The notes under the pieces were generated by a model that searched no databases, was not told the origin of the DNA, and was given only the letters and a program-made list of their open reading frames with translations. A stretch of 64,000 bases of DNA from Undaria pinnatifida (taxonomy: Eukaryota; Sar; Phaeophyceae; Laminariales; Alariaceae), in contig JABAKD010000009.1 of assembly GCA_012845835.1 (NCBI GenBank), forward strand, positions 1,324-65,323, given 5' to 3'. A program made the translations under genes and the position numbers. Within the stretch, counting starts at the first letter, position 1. The number at the start of each line of letters is the position of its first letter. Of this stretch, positions 54,898 through 64,000 are shown piece after piece.

Positions 54898-55480
54898 ATG
54901 ATGCAGGATAGAGAGAGTGAAGAGTGTGCACTGGCCATTTTGGGCCCCGGGAAAAACCCTTTCCATGTTGGCAACAATCGCAATCGAGTCGATATTAACG
55001 TGTTCCATGACCGCGCCGGCCCCCTGTCCGAACCTATTTTGAGGGAATCTGCCCGGCAGCAAGGGACCACCCTCATCGGACGGATGGAATCCTGCACTAC
55101 GTGTATATCGGCGAGGGGGACGAGAGCGGGCGTGCCGAAGCGAAGCCAGGGACGAGCGGGGAAGGCGCCTGGCGATCTCCTACATATCGACATGTGCGGG
55201 CCATACACCACCACCATTGACGGCAACCACTATATGTTCTATGCTGTCGATACTGCAACGGGCTACATCGCGAACTACGCCCTGCGTTGCAAGTCTGACG
55301 CCGTGGCCGTCTCCCGGTGGTGTATCGTCGACCTAGCCCACAAAGCGGGGACGAGGATACGGAGTGTCCGTGGCGACTGCGATTGGCTTGGACCAGCAAG
55401 GACTTCCGTGACTTCTGCTCCACCATGGGAATCGCCGTGCAGTATTCCCCCCCCGGAGCGCAGCAATACAATGGGGTATA
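54898..55480 (+). pseudogene. Copia-3 integrase, first part
   Basis: The frame carries a C-x2-C pair (ESCTTC) of the integrase zinc-binding domain. It continues with GDLLHIDMCGPYTTTIDGNHY, where the Asp of HIDMCGP is the first catalytic residue, and then YMFYAVDTATGY, and ends near RIRSVRGD at the second Asp. There the reading frame shifts, and the remaining translation to 55896 is meaningless. Confidence 0.8.
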
Positions 55481-56024
55481 GGAGAATGCAATCCAGCGTT
55501 GCAACAAAATCGCCATGGCATCTCGCCGCGCCGCGGAGCGACGCTTGGGGCCGGGGGGGTTCTCGTGTGTTCACGGCCTGGATGCTCGCGGGGACAAGCT
55601 CTGGGCGGAATCGGCGAAGGATGCCGCGCAGAAGCTCAACCAGGCTGCTTCCCCTTCAAATCCCGGTCGCGCGTCGCCGCAGGAGCTGTTCACCGGCAAG
55701 AAGGGTGCTTTCTTGGTGGTGCCGTTTTTTCAGTACGGTTTCATGTATCGGGAGAGGACGTCGAAGCTGGACGACAAGGCAGTGCCGTGCTATTTTCTCA
55801 ACGCGGGCGACAACCATGCCGACTGCTGTGCGAAGGTACTCAGGGATGACACAGGGCGCGTATGCTACTCTAGCAACGTTACATGGGCGCCGCTGACACA
55901 GTCGGGGGGGGGGGGGGGGGTCAGTGCTGCCCCTTCCGCGCCAGCACCGCCCACGCCGCCGGGGGTGTCATTCGAGATTTCCTCGACGCCGCCCGCCACT
56001 GCCGGTCCCCTGCCCGCGCACTAA
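55440..56024 (+). pseudogene. Copia-3 integrase, C-terminal part
   Basis: After the shift, the next frame gives the third catalytic Glu region (ENAIQRCNKIAMAS) and the C-terminal segments PQELFTGKKGAFLVVPF, SKLDDKAVPCYFLNAGDNHADCC and SNVTWAP. The same last block appears in copia-1. A TAA at 56022-56024 is in frame with the RT that follows. Confidence 0.75.
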
Positions 56025-56440
56025 CCCAGCGCTCACACCTCGCCACCACCCGAACCGACTGCTCTGCCGCCTGCCGCTGCCGGTCTGCCGTCCGCGCCCT
56101 CACCCAGCGCTCACACGTCGCCGCCACCCGGACCGACTGCTATGCCGCCCGCTGCTGCCGGTCCGCCGTCCGCGCACTCACCCAGCGCTCACACCTCGCC
56201 GCCACCCGGACCGACTGCTATGCCGCCCGCCGCTGCCGGTCCGCCGTCCGCGCACTCACCCAGCGCTCACACCTCGTCGCCACCTGGACCGACTGCTATG
56301 CCGCCCGCCGCTGCCGGTCCGCCGTCCGCGCATTCACCCAGCGCTCACACCTCGCTGCCGCCCGGACCGGCTGCTGTTTCGCCCGCTGCTGCCGGTCCGC
56401 CGCCTGCGCACTCGCCCAGCGCTCTCACACCGCCTGCCGC
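55990..56440 (+). repeat. 75-bp tandem repeat between integrase and RT
   Basis: CCCAGCGCTCACAC recurs every 75 bp at about 56,028, 56,103, 56,178, 56,253 and 56,328, with a further decayed unit. Each unit encodes 25 residues (AAAGPPSAHSPSAHTSPPPG-type) in the pol frame. Unit length is a multiple of three, so copy number can change without a frame shift. Confidence 0.92.
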
Positions 56441-57215
56441 ATGTTGGCCGATGCGGGAGTGGTCTCCCTCTTCCAACGTGGACGCCGGCTCGACGACATC
56501 GTCATCGCCATCACCGGCGGCGACACCGGCCCCGCGGACATACAGAAGGAGGCAGCCGCCGCCGGTCGCCGCAATATATTTTTCGCCGCTCACCCCACAT
56601 GCAACGAGGATGCTGGGCGAGAGGGGCGACGAGCGCGTGCCGGGAAGGACCAGGTCGAAGGGCCGTCAGCTTTCGGGCGTGCCGGAAGAAGCGGTCTCTA
56701 CGCCGCTGCCGGAGGCGACGTCGTTCGATCACGGGGTAGGACTCCTATCTCATGCGGGGGAGGATGTGCTGCTGTCGCTGCTGGCCAACCGGCGGGCCCT
56801 GAACGCGAAACGGATGCTCTTGCAGGGGAACGGATCTGGTGAGCTGGGGGGCGGAGGCAAGCAGCATGCGGGGTCGGGGGGCGTGGAGGAGAGCAAAGGT
56901 GCGCCGCCATACGACACCACGGGCGTGGGGGGGAGCGGGGGTGACTATTGGTCGCTTGAGCTGTCGGGACTGGGAGTGCCGCTCGGCCTTGTGTCGCGAC
57001 TCGCCACGCGGGAGGATGTCGACGCAGCACTTCGCGAGATGCGCCCCTCTCACCTGCGGCCCGACATGCCCCTCTGCCACGCCAAGGACCTCCGCGTACC
57101 AAAGACGTTCAGGGAGGCGCGTGACGGTGAGCATGGCGCACAGTTCATAGACGCGGCTAAGCGTGAAGTGTTCGGTTTGCTTGAAGCAGGCACGTTTGAA
57201 ATTGTAGACGAGTAG
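56142..57215 (+). pseudogene. Copia-3 linker and N-terminus of reverse transcriptase
   Basis: The frame starts inside the Pro/Ala repeat and continues through a basic linker (ARGRTRSKGRQLSG-like) and a Gly-rich stretch. It reaches the first RT block: TFREARDGEHGAQFIDAAKREVFGLLEAGTF, equivalent to the A-x-x-x-E-x-x-x-L-x-x-x-x-T-W/F start of copia RT. A TAG at 57213-57215 ends it, in the same frame as the RT palm that follows. Confidence 0.7.
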
Positions 57216-58637
57216 CAACGAATAGACAACGTGATCAGTAGCAAGCTCATTTTTGATTTGAAGATTGATCAATTTGGTTGGCCTACGAAAGCGAAGGCGA
57301 GACTTGTAGCTAGGGGTGACATGCAGAGAGAGTACATTGACTTAAGAGATTTGTACGCGCCTACTGTTGCTTCGTCCAGTGTCGGTTTGTTGGCTGCGCT
57401 GGCGTGTGAACATCACATAGACTTGTGCCATTTCGATATAGACCAGGCTTTTGTGAGGGCAGATCTTGCCGAGTATGTCTATATGCGATTGCCAGAAGGG
57501 TGTGGTTCATTGACAGGAAAGGTTGTGAAGCTGAGCAAGAGTCTTTATGGCCTGAGACAGGCGTCCAGACAGTGGTATGCATTACTGAGGAAGTGTCTTT
57601 TGGATTTGGGGTTTGTGCAATGCTTGGCCGATTCGTGTGTTTTTCGTTTGGTTGAAGGGGGGGAAGTAGTGATGCACCTAGTGGTGGATGTTGATGATAT
57701 TTTTGCCGTGGGAAAGAAGGAAAGGTGTTATCAGTTCGGAAAGGATCTCGGACGTCTTGTTCCAGTTAAGTCATTGGGCGAGCTCAAGTGGTACTCGGGG
57801 TGCTATTACGAGAGAGACAAGGAGGCAGGGAGATTGACTAGTTCGCAAAAGACGTACACGGAAGAATTGGGAGAGAAGTATGGTGTGGAATGGGGCAACG
57901 CTATTCCGATTCCTACCACTTGGAGGCTTTGGGATTTTGATGTTGACGAGCCAAATGTTCTGCTTCCTTTACGAGAGTTGATAGGCGCGCTTTTGTGGAT
58001 TGCCTTGTTGACCAGGCCGGATATCGCGAATTCAGTGAGGGCAGTAGCAAGGTATTGCAGTGCGACGAAGCTGATCCACTGGAAAGCGGCACGTAATATT
58101 CTAGGGTATGCAATGAGGACGAGTTCTTTTGGGATTTCCTTTCAGAAGGGGGCGTTGACGGGAATTAGTTTGATTTCTTTCGCAGATGCCAACTATGCTT
58201 CGCGCAGTACGGACATTAGAAACGTGTCGGGGGAGGTAGTGATGTGTGCGGGGGGGGCTGTTTCGATGTACTCCAAGACGCAGAAGTGTGTGACTCTCTC
58301 GACTACTAGGGCGGAGTATGTGGCTATGTCGGACATGGGGAAGGAGATTATATTTTTGAGGCAGGTTTGTTATTTTATGTTGCCGAAGGCAAGGATGCCG
58401 TGTATTGCCATGTATGAGGATAACGAGGGTGCCATCCAAATCGCTAAGCACCCGATTTCGAACTCGAACTCGAAGCACGTTGACGTGAGGCATCATTTTT
58501 TGAGGGAACTGGTAGAAAGGAAGGAGGTCGAAATTATCCACGTAGCGTCACAGTACCAGCATGCTGACTTCCTCACCAAGGCGTTACCTGAGAGGGAGTT
58601 TGAATTTCACCGGGGGATAGTGATGAATTTGACGTGA
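57216..58637 (+). CDS. Copia-3 reverse transcriptase and RNase H
   Basis: It has over 465 open codons. RT blocks are KARLVARGDMQ, LYAPTVA, CHFDIDQAFVRADL (first catalytic Asp), KLSKSLYGLRQASRQW and VVDVDDIFAVG, the catalytic box with Asp in place of the usual Tyr. These are followed by LGELKWYSGCYYERD and LTRPDIANSVRAVARYC. RNase H has SFADANYASR, LSTTRAEYVAMSDMGKE (a change in the usual S-T-T/E-A-E-Y), EDNEGAIQIAKHP, VRHHFLRE and QYQHADFLTKALP. Length is normal. It would copy the element RNA, but upstream stops separate it from gag and integrase. Confidence 0.9.
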   Translation, partial: QRIDNVISSKLIFDLKIDQFGWPTKAKARLVARGDMQREYIDLRDLYAPTVASSSVGLLAALACEHHIDLCHFDIDQAFVRADLAEYVYMRLPEGCGSLTGKVVKLSKSLYGLRQASRQWYALLRKCLLDLGFVQCLADSCVFRLVEGGEVVMHLVVDVDDIFAVGKKERCYQFGKDLGRLVPVKSLGELKWYSGCYYERDKEAGRLTSSQKTYTEELGEKYGVEWGNAIPIPTTWRLWDFDVDEPNVLLPLRELIGALLWIALLTRPDIANSVRAVARYCSATKLIHWKAARNILGYAMRTSSFGISFQKGALTGISLISFADANYASRSTDIRNVSGEVVMCAGGAVSMYSKTQKCVTLSTTRAEYVAMSDMGKEIIFLRQVCYFMLPKARMPCIAMYEDNEGAIQIAKHPISNSNSKHVDVRHHFLRELVERKEVEIIHVASQYQHADFLTKALPEREFEFHRGIVMNLT

Positions 58638-58937
58638 TTTCTCTCTCGGATAGTGTTTGATTTTCCGACTTTCTATTTCTTACATGTTTCTTTGTTTTGT
58701 TTTCTGATGAATCTCTATGAGGGTTCAAGGACTTGCATTCAAATTGATCGATGGAAAGTACTGAATAGTGTTTGAGTTTTAATGGTCGTGGATGTGATGA
58801 GAATGGATTGGAGTGTTTTTGCAAATGCAACATTTTTTTGTTTTCTGGACTTGAGTAAAGAAAAACTCTGCAGTATTTTGGTATCTGGAAATGGACGTTT
58901 TAAAAAGGTGGTCTAGTAAATCATGACAATGTTGCGA

Positions 58938-58947
58938 GCAGGGGGGC
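58938..58947 (+). other. Copia-3 polypurine tract
   Basis: GCAGGGGGGC lies immediately before the 3' LTR start TGTCGGACG. Confidence 0.7.
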
Positions 58948-59443
58948 TGTCGGACGTACTCACTCATTGTCAGATTGATATCAAGAATCCGTCGAAAAGA
59001 TGGATCGGACAATTTTGGGGTTTCGTATATGTGTGGGATGGATCTCCACAACGGGATTTTGTTTTGTGGGTTTTTATGTGCCCGAATAATATCACTCTAT
59101 TTTCGACTCTATTTTTGCCGCTACCTTGTGTCCTCTCTGCGTCTCTTCTACGGCTACCACGCCAAGGGCTACCACGCCCCATTAATATTGCAAGGGCTAT
59201 CACGCCTTCACCACTGCACGGCTACCACGCCTGTGTGTTTACATCCCGGCTATCACGCCACAGCTCCGAGTTCCATTTCCGGGTTATCACACCTGAGCTA
59301 TCACGCTTCACCACACACGTAAATCGGGTTGTCACACCCGCCTTAGTTAGTAGTTCGTACTTTACCGATCACCGGCTATTACGCCACCTTTCTCCTCCAC
59401 CTACACCACCACCGGGGCGCCACACGTACCAGCCTACTCCACA
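58948..59443 (+). repeat. Copia-3 3' LTR
   Basis: It matches 51356-51853 over its full length and ends CCTACTCCACA, directly followed by the CAGTA duplication. Confidence 0.9.
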
Positions 59444-59996
59444 CAGTACTCCCTCACACCAACCGCCTCTAGGAAGAGCACCGAAACTATAAAATCGGCT
59501 CGACTGACGATAAGAATAAGAAATCGGCTCGACTGACGTGAAGAAGAAGTACCAGCAGAATCCAGTCAAAAAGGGCCGTTTTCGACTGGCGGTATTCGAC
59601 TGCGTAAGAAATGGCCTAACTGCGACTTCAAGGTGCACAAAAAAGAGCTCCGGAAAAAGAGGTCCGGAAAAAAAGAGCTCCAAGACGAAGGAACGAACAA
59701 TGCCCCGCTTCCTGACGTGGCGCGAGCTCGCGCCCGCTGCGCGTGCGTGTGTGCATGTGGGCTGGTGGTCGAGTAGTCCGACCATAATCGGGTAGCTTGT
59801 ATGCGAGTCGGGTACATGTGGAGGACTTGTTCAGCCATAATCGGGTACACCCGATGGACATGCGGCTGCGTTCGGATGCGGTGTGGTTTCAACCAATGAG
59901 ATGTCGTCCTGAGTCGTTGTGGGACAGTGTGTTCAAGGGGTACCCGATAACGGCCATAGGTCAGTCCGGTGTACCCGATTTCGGCCATCGCTCTTA
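59444..59996 (-). repeat. MULE right terminal inverted repeat, outer part
   Basis: It is the reverse complement of 30007-30558 with scattered differences. The first five bases are the copia-3 duplication CAGTA. Its outer end, GCGATTTCGGCCATCGCTCTTA-like on the plus strand, mirrors the left terminus. Confidence 0.9.
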
Positions 59997-60039
59997 AAAA
60001 AATTAAAACAGACACAACAAGCTCAGTGGTACCCACCAA

Positions 60040-60510
60040 ACGAGTGCGACTGCTGCTGAAACCTGCTGTCACGCAAATCATGGAAATAACAGAGAGAACA
60101 TTCGGTGGTAAAAAACAAAACAAGAGGAAATGCGACTGCTGCTAATATACGCTAAAACTTAAATAAAGCAGACCAACGATGGGAGAACCCGGTTGGAAAA
60201 CCTAAGAAACAAACGAATGAGACTGCTGCTGTAACCTACCAGGTACGATTGATTGATGAAATAAACCACGAAAACCCAGAGGTATAACCCAGCGGGAAAA
60301 CCACAAAATCAATGCGACTGCTGCTATTTCTACGAAAACCAGACAAATAAATACAAACCAGCCGAGGGAAAACCCAGTGGGAAAACCTCAAAAACAAAAT
60401 GCGACTGCTACTACAGCTGTAACCCACGATTGCTGTAAAGCATGACAAAATAACAGAGGGAACGCCCAGCGGGAAAAGCTTCAACGAACCAAAAACAAAA
60501 GCGATCGTGG
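60040..60510 (+). repeat. Degenerate tandem repeat, 80-98-bp units
   Basis: Five units each carry GCGACTGCTGCT or a close variant (60,048; 60,129; 60,219; 60,317; 60,402). Between them are AATAACAGAGGGAAC-type blocks and an A-rich GGGAAAACC-CAAAAACAAAA stretch. It starts just outside the MULE end. No gene. Confidence 0.7.
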
Positions 60511-60539
60511 TAAAACATAAATATCATGTATATTATTTC

Positions 60540-60860
60540 TATTTTTTTTCCGCCTAGTTTGTCCAAACGCCCCACTCACAATCGAAATCAACCAGAGCAA
60601 TAAACACATTTACGCAGTTGATAATATCACGCCATTATCTTTCCGACCATCCATGACGTAGTTTTTATTCTGTCCCCCCACCCCCTCAACCCCTCCCTCC
60701 AACGCCCACCCTTTTCCCACCACCCGCACGATCGCCTAGACCTAGCACCACGCGTATAACAATCCCCTACATATATATATATATATATATATCTTTGGTC
60801 TCACAGTAGAAGGAGTGTATTTGAAAACCACCTCCTTGAAAATCACAGACGGTAAACCAA
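60540..60860 (-). repeat. G-tract repeat family, copy D (inverted fragment)
   Basis: The reverse complement matches one internal module of copies A and B: CACTCC-TCTGTGAGACCAAAG, TAGGTCTAGGCGATCGTGCG, GGTGG-AAAAGGGTGGGCGTT, ATAATG-CGTGATAT and AGTGGGGCGTTT. It is a single module without the family's ends. Confidence 0.75.
60769..60792. repeat. (AT)n microsatellite
   Basis: Twelve AT dinucleotides lie inside copy D. Confidence 0.9.
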
Positions 60861-60990
60861 AAGAAAACGAGAGCGACTGGTGGAAGCATGAACCCTTTTG
60901 CAACTGAATCGATGAACTACATTCCATGAAAAGGGTTTCGTGGACAATATCTACGAAATACTACCGAGGGGACGTGATTTAGGAGATGAT

Positions 60991-61153
60991 AAGGTGTCAT
61001 CCCCGGAGTTTCCAACGTAAACCAACGGGTACCCGGGTACCCGGGGGCCAAATACTCGGCGAGTATGAAGTGTTAGTCGTTCCCGTCACGGGTATTATTA
61101 GCAAGCCGGGTAATATCGCGAGTACCCGGGTAATTGGCAAAAGGGTGACACCT
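60991..61153. mobile_element. Possible small inverted-repeat element
   Basis: AGGTGTCATCCC at the left and GGGTGACACCT at the right are near-complementary. The 163-bp interior is packed with GGGTACCCGGG palindromes. No target duplication was found. It could be a tiny MITE or a foldback by chance. Confidence 0.35.
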
Positions 61154-63665
61154 CTATAGTATAGTCTAGTGGCGTACTGGCATGGTAATTACGCATCAGG
61201 TACTGCTGTTGTTGTAGATGTTGGGTGTTGTCTTCACATTCAACCGTTTTATAATTAATATGTACCGAACGGCATCATCAGTACATCTATACTCCGTGCT
61301 GATTCTTCAACCCAGACATAAATAATAGACTATGTGGTCACAGACTGTGAAACAGAGCATAATAGATAATAAACACGTATTTGGCATAACTAAATGCACC
61401 GAAACAACCGGATGAAGCACCGGCAATTTCCCGTCTTTGTGGTACGTCGTAGTACTCGATCACAGAATCGATTTCAAGCTCCACCAGTGGGTGTTGGGTA
61501 GCGTTCAAAATATATCAAAGTGCTCACTTACCTTTCTTTGACCACCAGTCAAATGCCCTTGTTGCCGCCGAGGATGGTTTGCTCGTGCAAGCGGGCGCCT
61601 TAGGCGTCGAAGTAGGGTGTCGAAGGCCGCACGTACGGTCGTTTGAGTTCCGACCACAAGGAAACCTACACAACCCAACCCTATCAATTGTCCCAGGCTA
61701 GTACAACGGGTATGTATCCTTTATTTTTTTTACTGTATGGTCCAGCTTGTTTCGTTGTCTTCACGCAGTCTGTACGCTAGCAATTTAGATGCTTAAATTA
61801 CCGGGATGAATTGCGACTCTGTGGTTAACTCTGTTTCTCAGCAGTGCTGATGACGTCGGTAGGTAGAAATAAACGTTAATTCCCCACCTAAAGTATAAAT
61901 ACCAACACTTACCATTATAGTGGATAATAAATAAGACACCTCGCAATAGAAACTCAATCATATAGTATATTACAAGAACCAACGACGCAGCTTGCAAAGA
62001 TGAGTATTGACCTGGAATTCGTCAAATTCACCGCTGACGTCCTTGAAAATTAGTTTTAATATGTGAACACAACACGCACCTACGTTGTGGTTTGTCTAAA
62101 TTAACCAATAATGAAATACTTTCTTCGCACGTGCGTCTTGGTTGATGTGTGTGATCACAGCCATCGTGGACCTAGAAAGCATCGGCACGGGCACTGGTCG
62201 TTGTGCGGAGTGATGGTAATGATGACGATGTGGATGGCTGAACAGGTCCACGAGGTGAAATACACGTGAACATTATATACTCAGCAGGTACGAGTGTAGT
62301 ATGAAAAACTCTTTTGTGTACGCTAGTGATATTTCTTGTTATATCCAGGAACGTATACGACACACACGCATGCCACGCGCTAAGAAATTTCATATGCATA
62401 TTAGGAACGACTGGGCTATATCCCAATCCTCGCCCAAAAGGCCAAGCGTAGGGCGAAACAAAGGATTGTCCCTGCACACACACACAACATGCTGTTTTCT
62501 TCTTCGCCCCATGTACTTCCGTCCCACAACTTCCGTGCTTCCTCCAACCACAGTAGTAACTCAGATCCAGGGCCAAATAGCGGACCCTCTCCCCCCCATG
62601 CCCACTACGGTATACTCGTTCCATCAGGGTTTTCATCGCGACAAGAGCTCAGCTTCACGTGGCCAACGCAATTACTCGGGGGCCTCAACGTAACGTGGAC
62701 TACTTTCGACGCGTGGCCGTGGCCTTTCGACTTTCAAGCTGCCACCACTCATCGAGCTTTATATTTATTTTCCGAGGTATGAGGTTTGAAAAAGTTGTCT
62801 TTTGGTTGTTCGTGGTGTTTCGAGCGCTTTTGCCGAATGTGGGTTTCTTGACCTGCCGGACCGCCCCCGCTCATTGTTGTGCCAGGGCCTGGTAATGAGG
62901 TCGATATTTGAGGCACAGGACTGTCTGATTTTCGTGTTCGTTCCGATTTGACCTGTCGACGCCCTTCTCAGCCCCCACCCGGGGGGCGACCAGGGTACTC
63001 CGTTCACGCAGGACGTGGTACGGGACTGTGTACGGGACTGTTTATATAGACTAGACTATATAGTGTGTGAGATGCATGTGGTATACTTGCTTATACCATA
63101 ATATACACTTCTTCCCGTCGCGGGGCTGCAGGTGATGTTACCTTCCATTCCGGGTTTTTTGCGTATCATCGTGTCCGCCCCCGTCATGCTCGCGTTCCGC
63201 GGGATGCTTCAGGCACCATTTCTCCCATTCATTAGCGTCTTGTTTCCCGCTCTTTCTACCATATACTTCGAAGTATGTGGTTTATTTTCTCATCGTGCCC
63301 TTTTATATGGTTGTTATTGGCGTAGAGCCATTTCCATCCGCCCCCTCTCCGCCACACTGGCGGCACGCGGCATATTTTCGATATGTTCTTGGCCTTGTTG
63401 TTAGGTCTTCGCTCCTGATTTCTTCACGCGTCTTCGGTCCATAGCCAGGCCATTTGAGGTGTGAGAGTGAGGTTTGAGGATCCACGTCTTCGACTCATGG
63501 TCTAGTAGTTAGTATTACCGGAGGTTCCCCGAATCTCCCACATTTCTGCACGTTCGGCTCATCAGAGTGGGCTAGTGTTATCGTACTGCCTAGAGATAGC
63601 CGTAGTTGCTCGTTCTAATGAGATATTCGTTGTTTTCGTATAACATGTTTTCGTTTTCTATTGGA
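61154..63665. other. Region without a recognised gene
   Basis: Short frames of up to 154 codons (62172-62636 minus, 62301-62693 plus) overlap and show no motif. The only repeat recognised is the 70-bp copy at 61990-62060. No RNA gene was seen. Confidence 0.45.
61990..62060 (+). repeat. About 70-bp dispersed repeat, second copy
   Basis: This is the partner of 35017-35085, about 90% alike by eye. Here it lies outside the MULE. Confidence 0.7.
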
Positions 63666-63669
63666 CATA

Positions 63670-64000
63670 GTCAGGAAATCAAACCGCTTATCAAGTGAAT
63701 CCTGTAAGTCGAACAAACGGTTAGTGGGGGGGCGGAGTTTTGAAGGACGTGGGGGCCTGGTTTTGATCAAAAGCGAGCGGGGTTGGAGGAGGGGGGGGGG
63801 GAGGGGGTGAGGGGGGAGGGGAGGGGGGAGGGCGGGCAATTTGTGCATGTAAGCTATAACTCCTCTTTTAAGGGGATAAATCTGACGGTTTCAAAAAAAA
63901 AAAAAAAAAAAAATGGCACCAGTTTTTATGGGGGGGGGTGTTGGGGCGGGGGTGTTGCGTGTGGGGCAGCTCAATATGTGCCTGGAAACTATACAATATT
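63670..64000 (+). repeat. G-tract repeat family, copy C, cut by window end
   Basis: It matches copy B from its AAGTGGATCCTGTAAGTCGA block onward: GCGGAGTTTTGAAGGACGTG, GGGCCTGGTTTT, a G-rich run, GGGGATAAATCTGACGGTTT, GGCACCAGTTT and a second G run. The family's first 180 bp are missing, and the rest continues beyond the window. Confidence 0.8.

Larger units (their letters stand above)
51356..59443 (+). mobile_element. Copia-3: complete Ty1/copia retrotransposon inside the MULE terminal repeat
   Basis: LTRs at 51356-51853 and 58948-59443 are direct repeats with about 20 substitutions and two indels by hand count, close to 96% identity. CAGTA flanks the unit (51351-51355 and 59444-59448). The interior has gag, protease, integrase, RT and RNase H in copia order. 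It resembles copia-1 more than copia-2. Several stops and two frame changes interrupt the polyprotein, so it is not autonomous as it stands. Removing it restores a continuous MULE terminal repeat across the palindrome CTGCTGTACAGCAG. Confidence 0.92.
30007..59996 (+). mobile_element. Giant nested Mutator-like element (MULE)
   Basis: Inverted repeats of about 567 bp at 30007-30573 and at 51336-51355 plus 59444-59996 face each other across 30 kb. They begin TAAGAGCGATGGCCGAAATC at each outer end. Between them is a seven-exon MULE transposase on the plus strand. Insertions explain the size: copy B of the G-tract family in intron 1, copia-2 in intron 2, a 1.48-kb MITE-like element in intron 3, and copia-3 inside the right terminal repeat. 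Removing them leaves about 8.7 kb, within the range of autonomous MULEs. No matching 8-11-bp target duplication is visible outside the ends, so it may be old or have had its flanks rearranged. The transposase carries a stop, so this copy is probably immobile. Confidence 0.85.

Noticed and set aside
55883-56842. 319-, 271- and 175-codon frames overlapping the copia-3 linker
   Set aside because: They are alternative-frame readings of the 75-bp repeat; the frame continuous with integrase and RT is the real one.

Overview
The window is nuclear DNA from a eukaryote. It is very gene-poor and is built mostly from transposable elements nested in one another. The evidence is a transposase gene with seven exons and GT-AG introns in matching phases, three Ty1/copia retrotransposons, several short inverted-repeat elements, long microsatellites and G/C-tract satellites, and no bacterial-style operon. 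The copia subfamilies, GCT/CAG-rich microsatellites and G-run repeats remind me of a photosynthetic stramenopile such as a brown alga. That assignment is inference from memory and is weak.

Layout. From 1 to 4.85 kb there is mostly unassigned sequence with two unrecognised minus-strand reading frames near the left edge. From 4.85 to 11.53 kb lies an old, decayed but structurally complete minus-strand copia element (copia-1): two 411-bp LTRs, target duplication AAGGG, and gag, protease, integrase and RNase H relics. From 11.5 to 18.7 kb there are two related MITE-like elements, a roughly 0.9-kb (AAAC)n tract, a GGTACC-rich minisatellite and no convincing gene. From 18.7 to 20.8 kb is copy A of a modular G-tract repeat family. 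From 21.5 to 28.9 kb is an extremely C-rich block: a minisatellite of several kb with core GCGCGGCCCCGTTGCCGC, surrounded by relics of a minus-strand reverse-transcriptase element.

From 30,007 to 59,996 lies the main object, a Mutator-like element (MULE) about 30 kb long with 567/568-bp terminal inverted repeats. Its transposase (FLYWCH/WRKY-GCM1-like zinc finger, MULE DDE domain, SWIM zinc finger, basic tail) is spread over seven exons from 30,662 to 49,237. The splice phases agree, and one in-frame TGA (47,517) breaks the protein. The MULE has been a landing pad. Intron 1 holds copy B of the G-tract repeat family. Intron 2 holds copia-2 (35,696-44,386, target duplication CCGAC), whose interior is scrambled into an inverted-duplicated head-to-head arrangement. 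Intron 3 holds a 1.48-kb MITE-like element with a second inverted-repeat element inside. The right terminal repeat is itself split by copia-3 (51,356-59,443, target duplication CAGTA). Subtracting these insertions leaves an original MULE of roughly 9 kb.

From 60 to 64 kb there is a degenerate tandem repeat, an inverted fragment (copy D) and a window-truncated copy (copy C) of the G-tract family, and no recognised gene. The order of events can be read from the nesting: MULE first, then the repeat-family and MITE insertions and copia-2 into introns, and copia-3 into the terminal repeat. Copia-1 is clearly the oldest element, judging by LTR divergence. No rRNA gene, confident tRNA gene or CRISPR array was seen.
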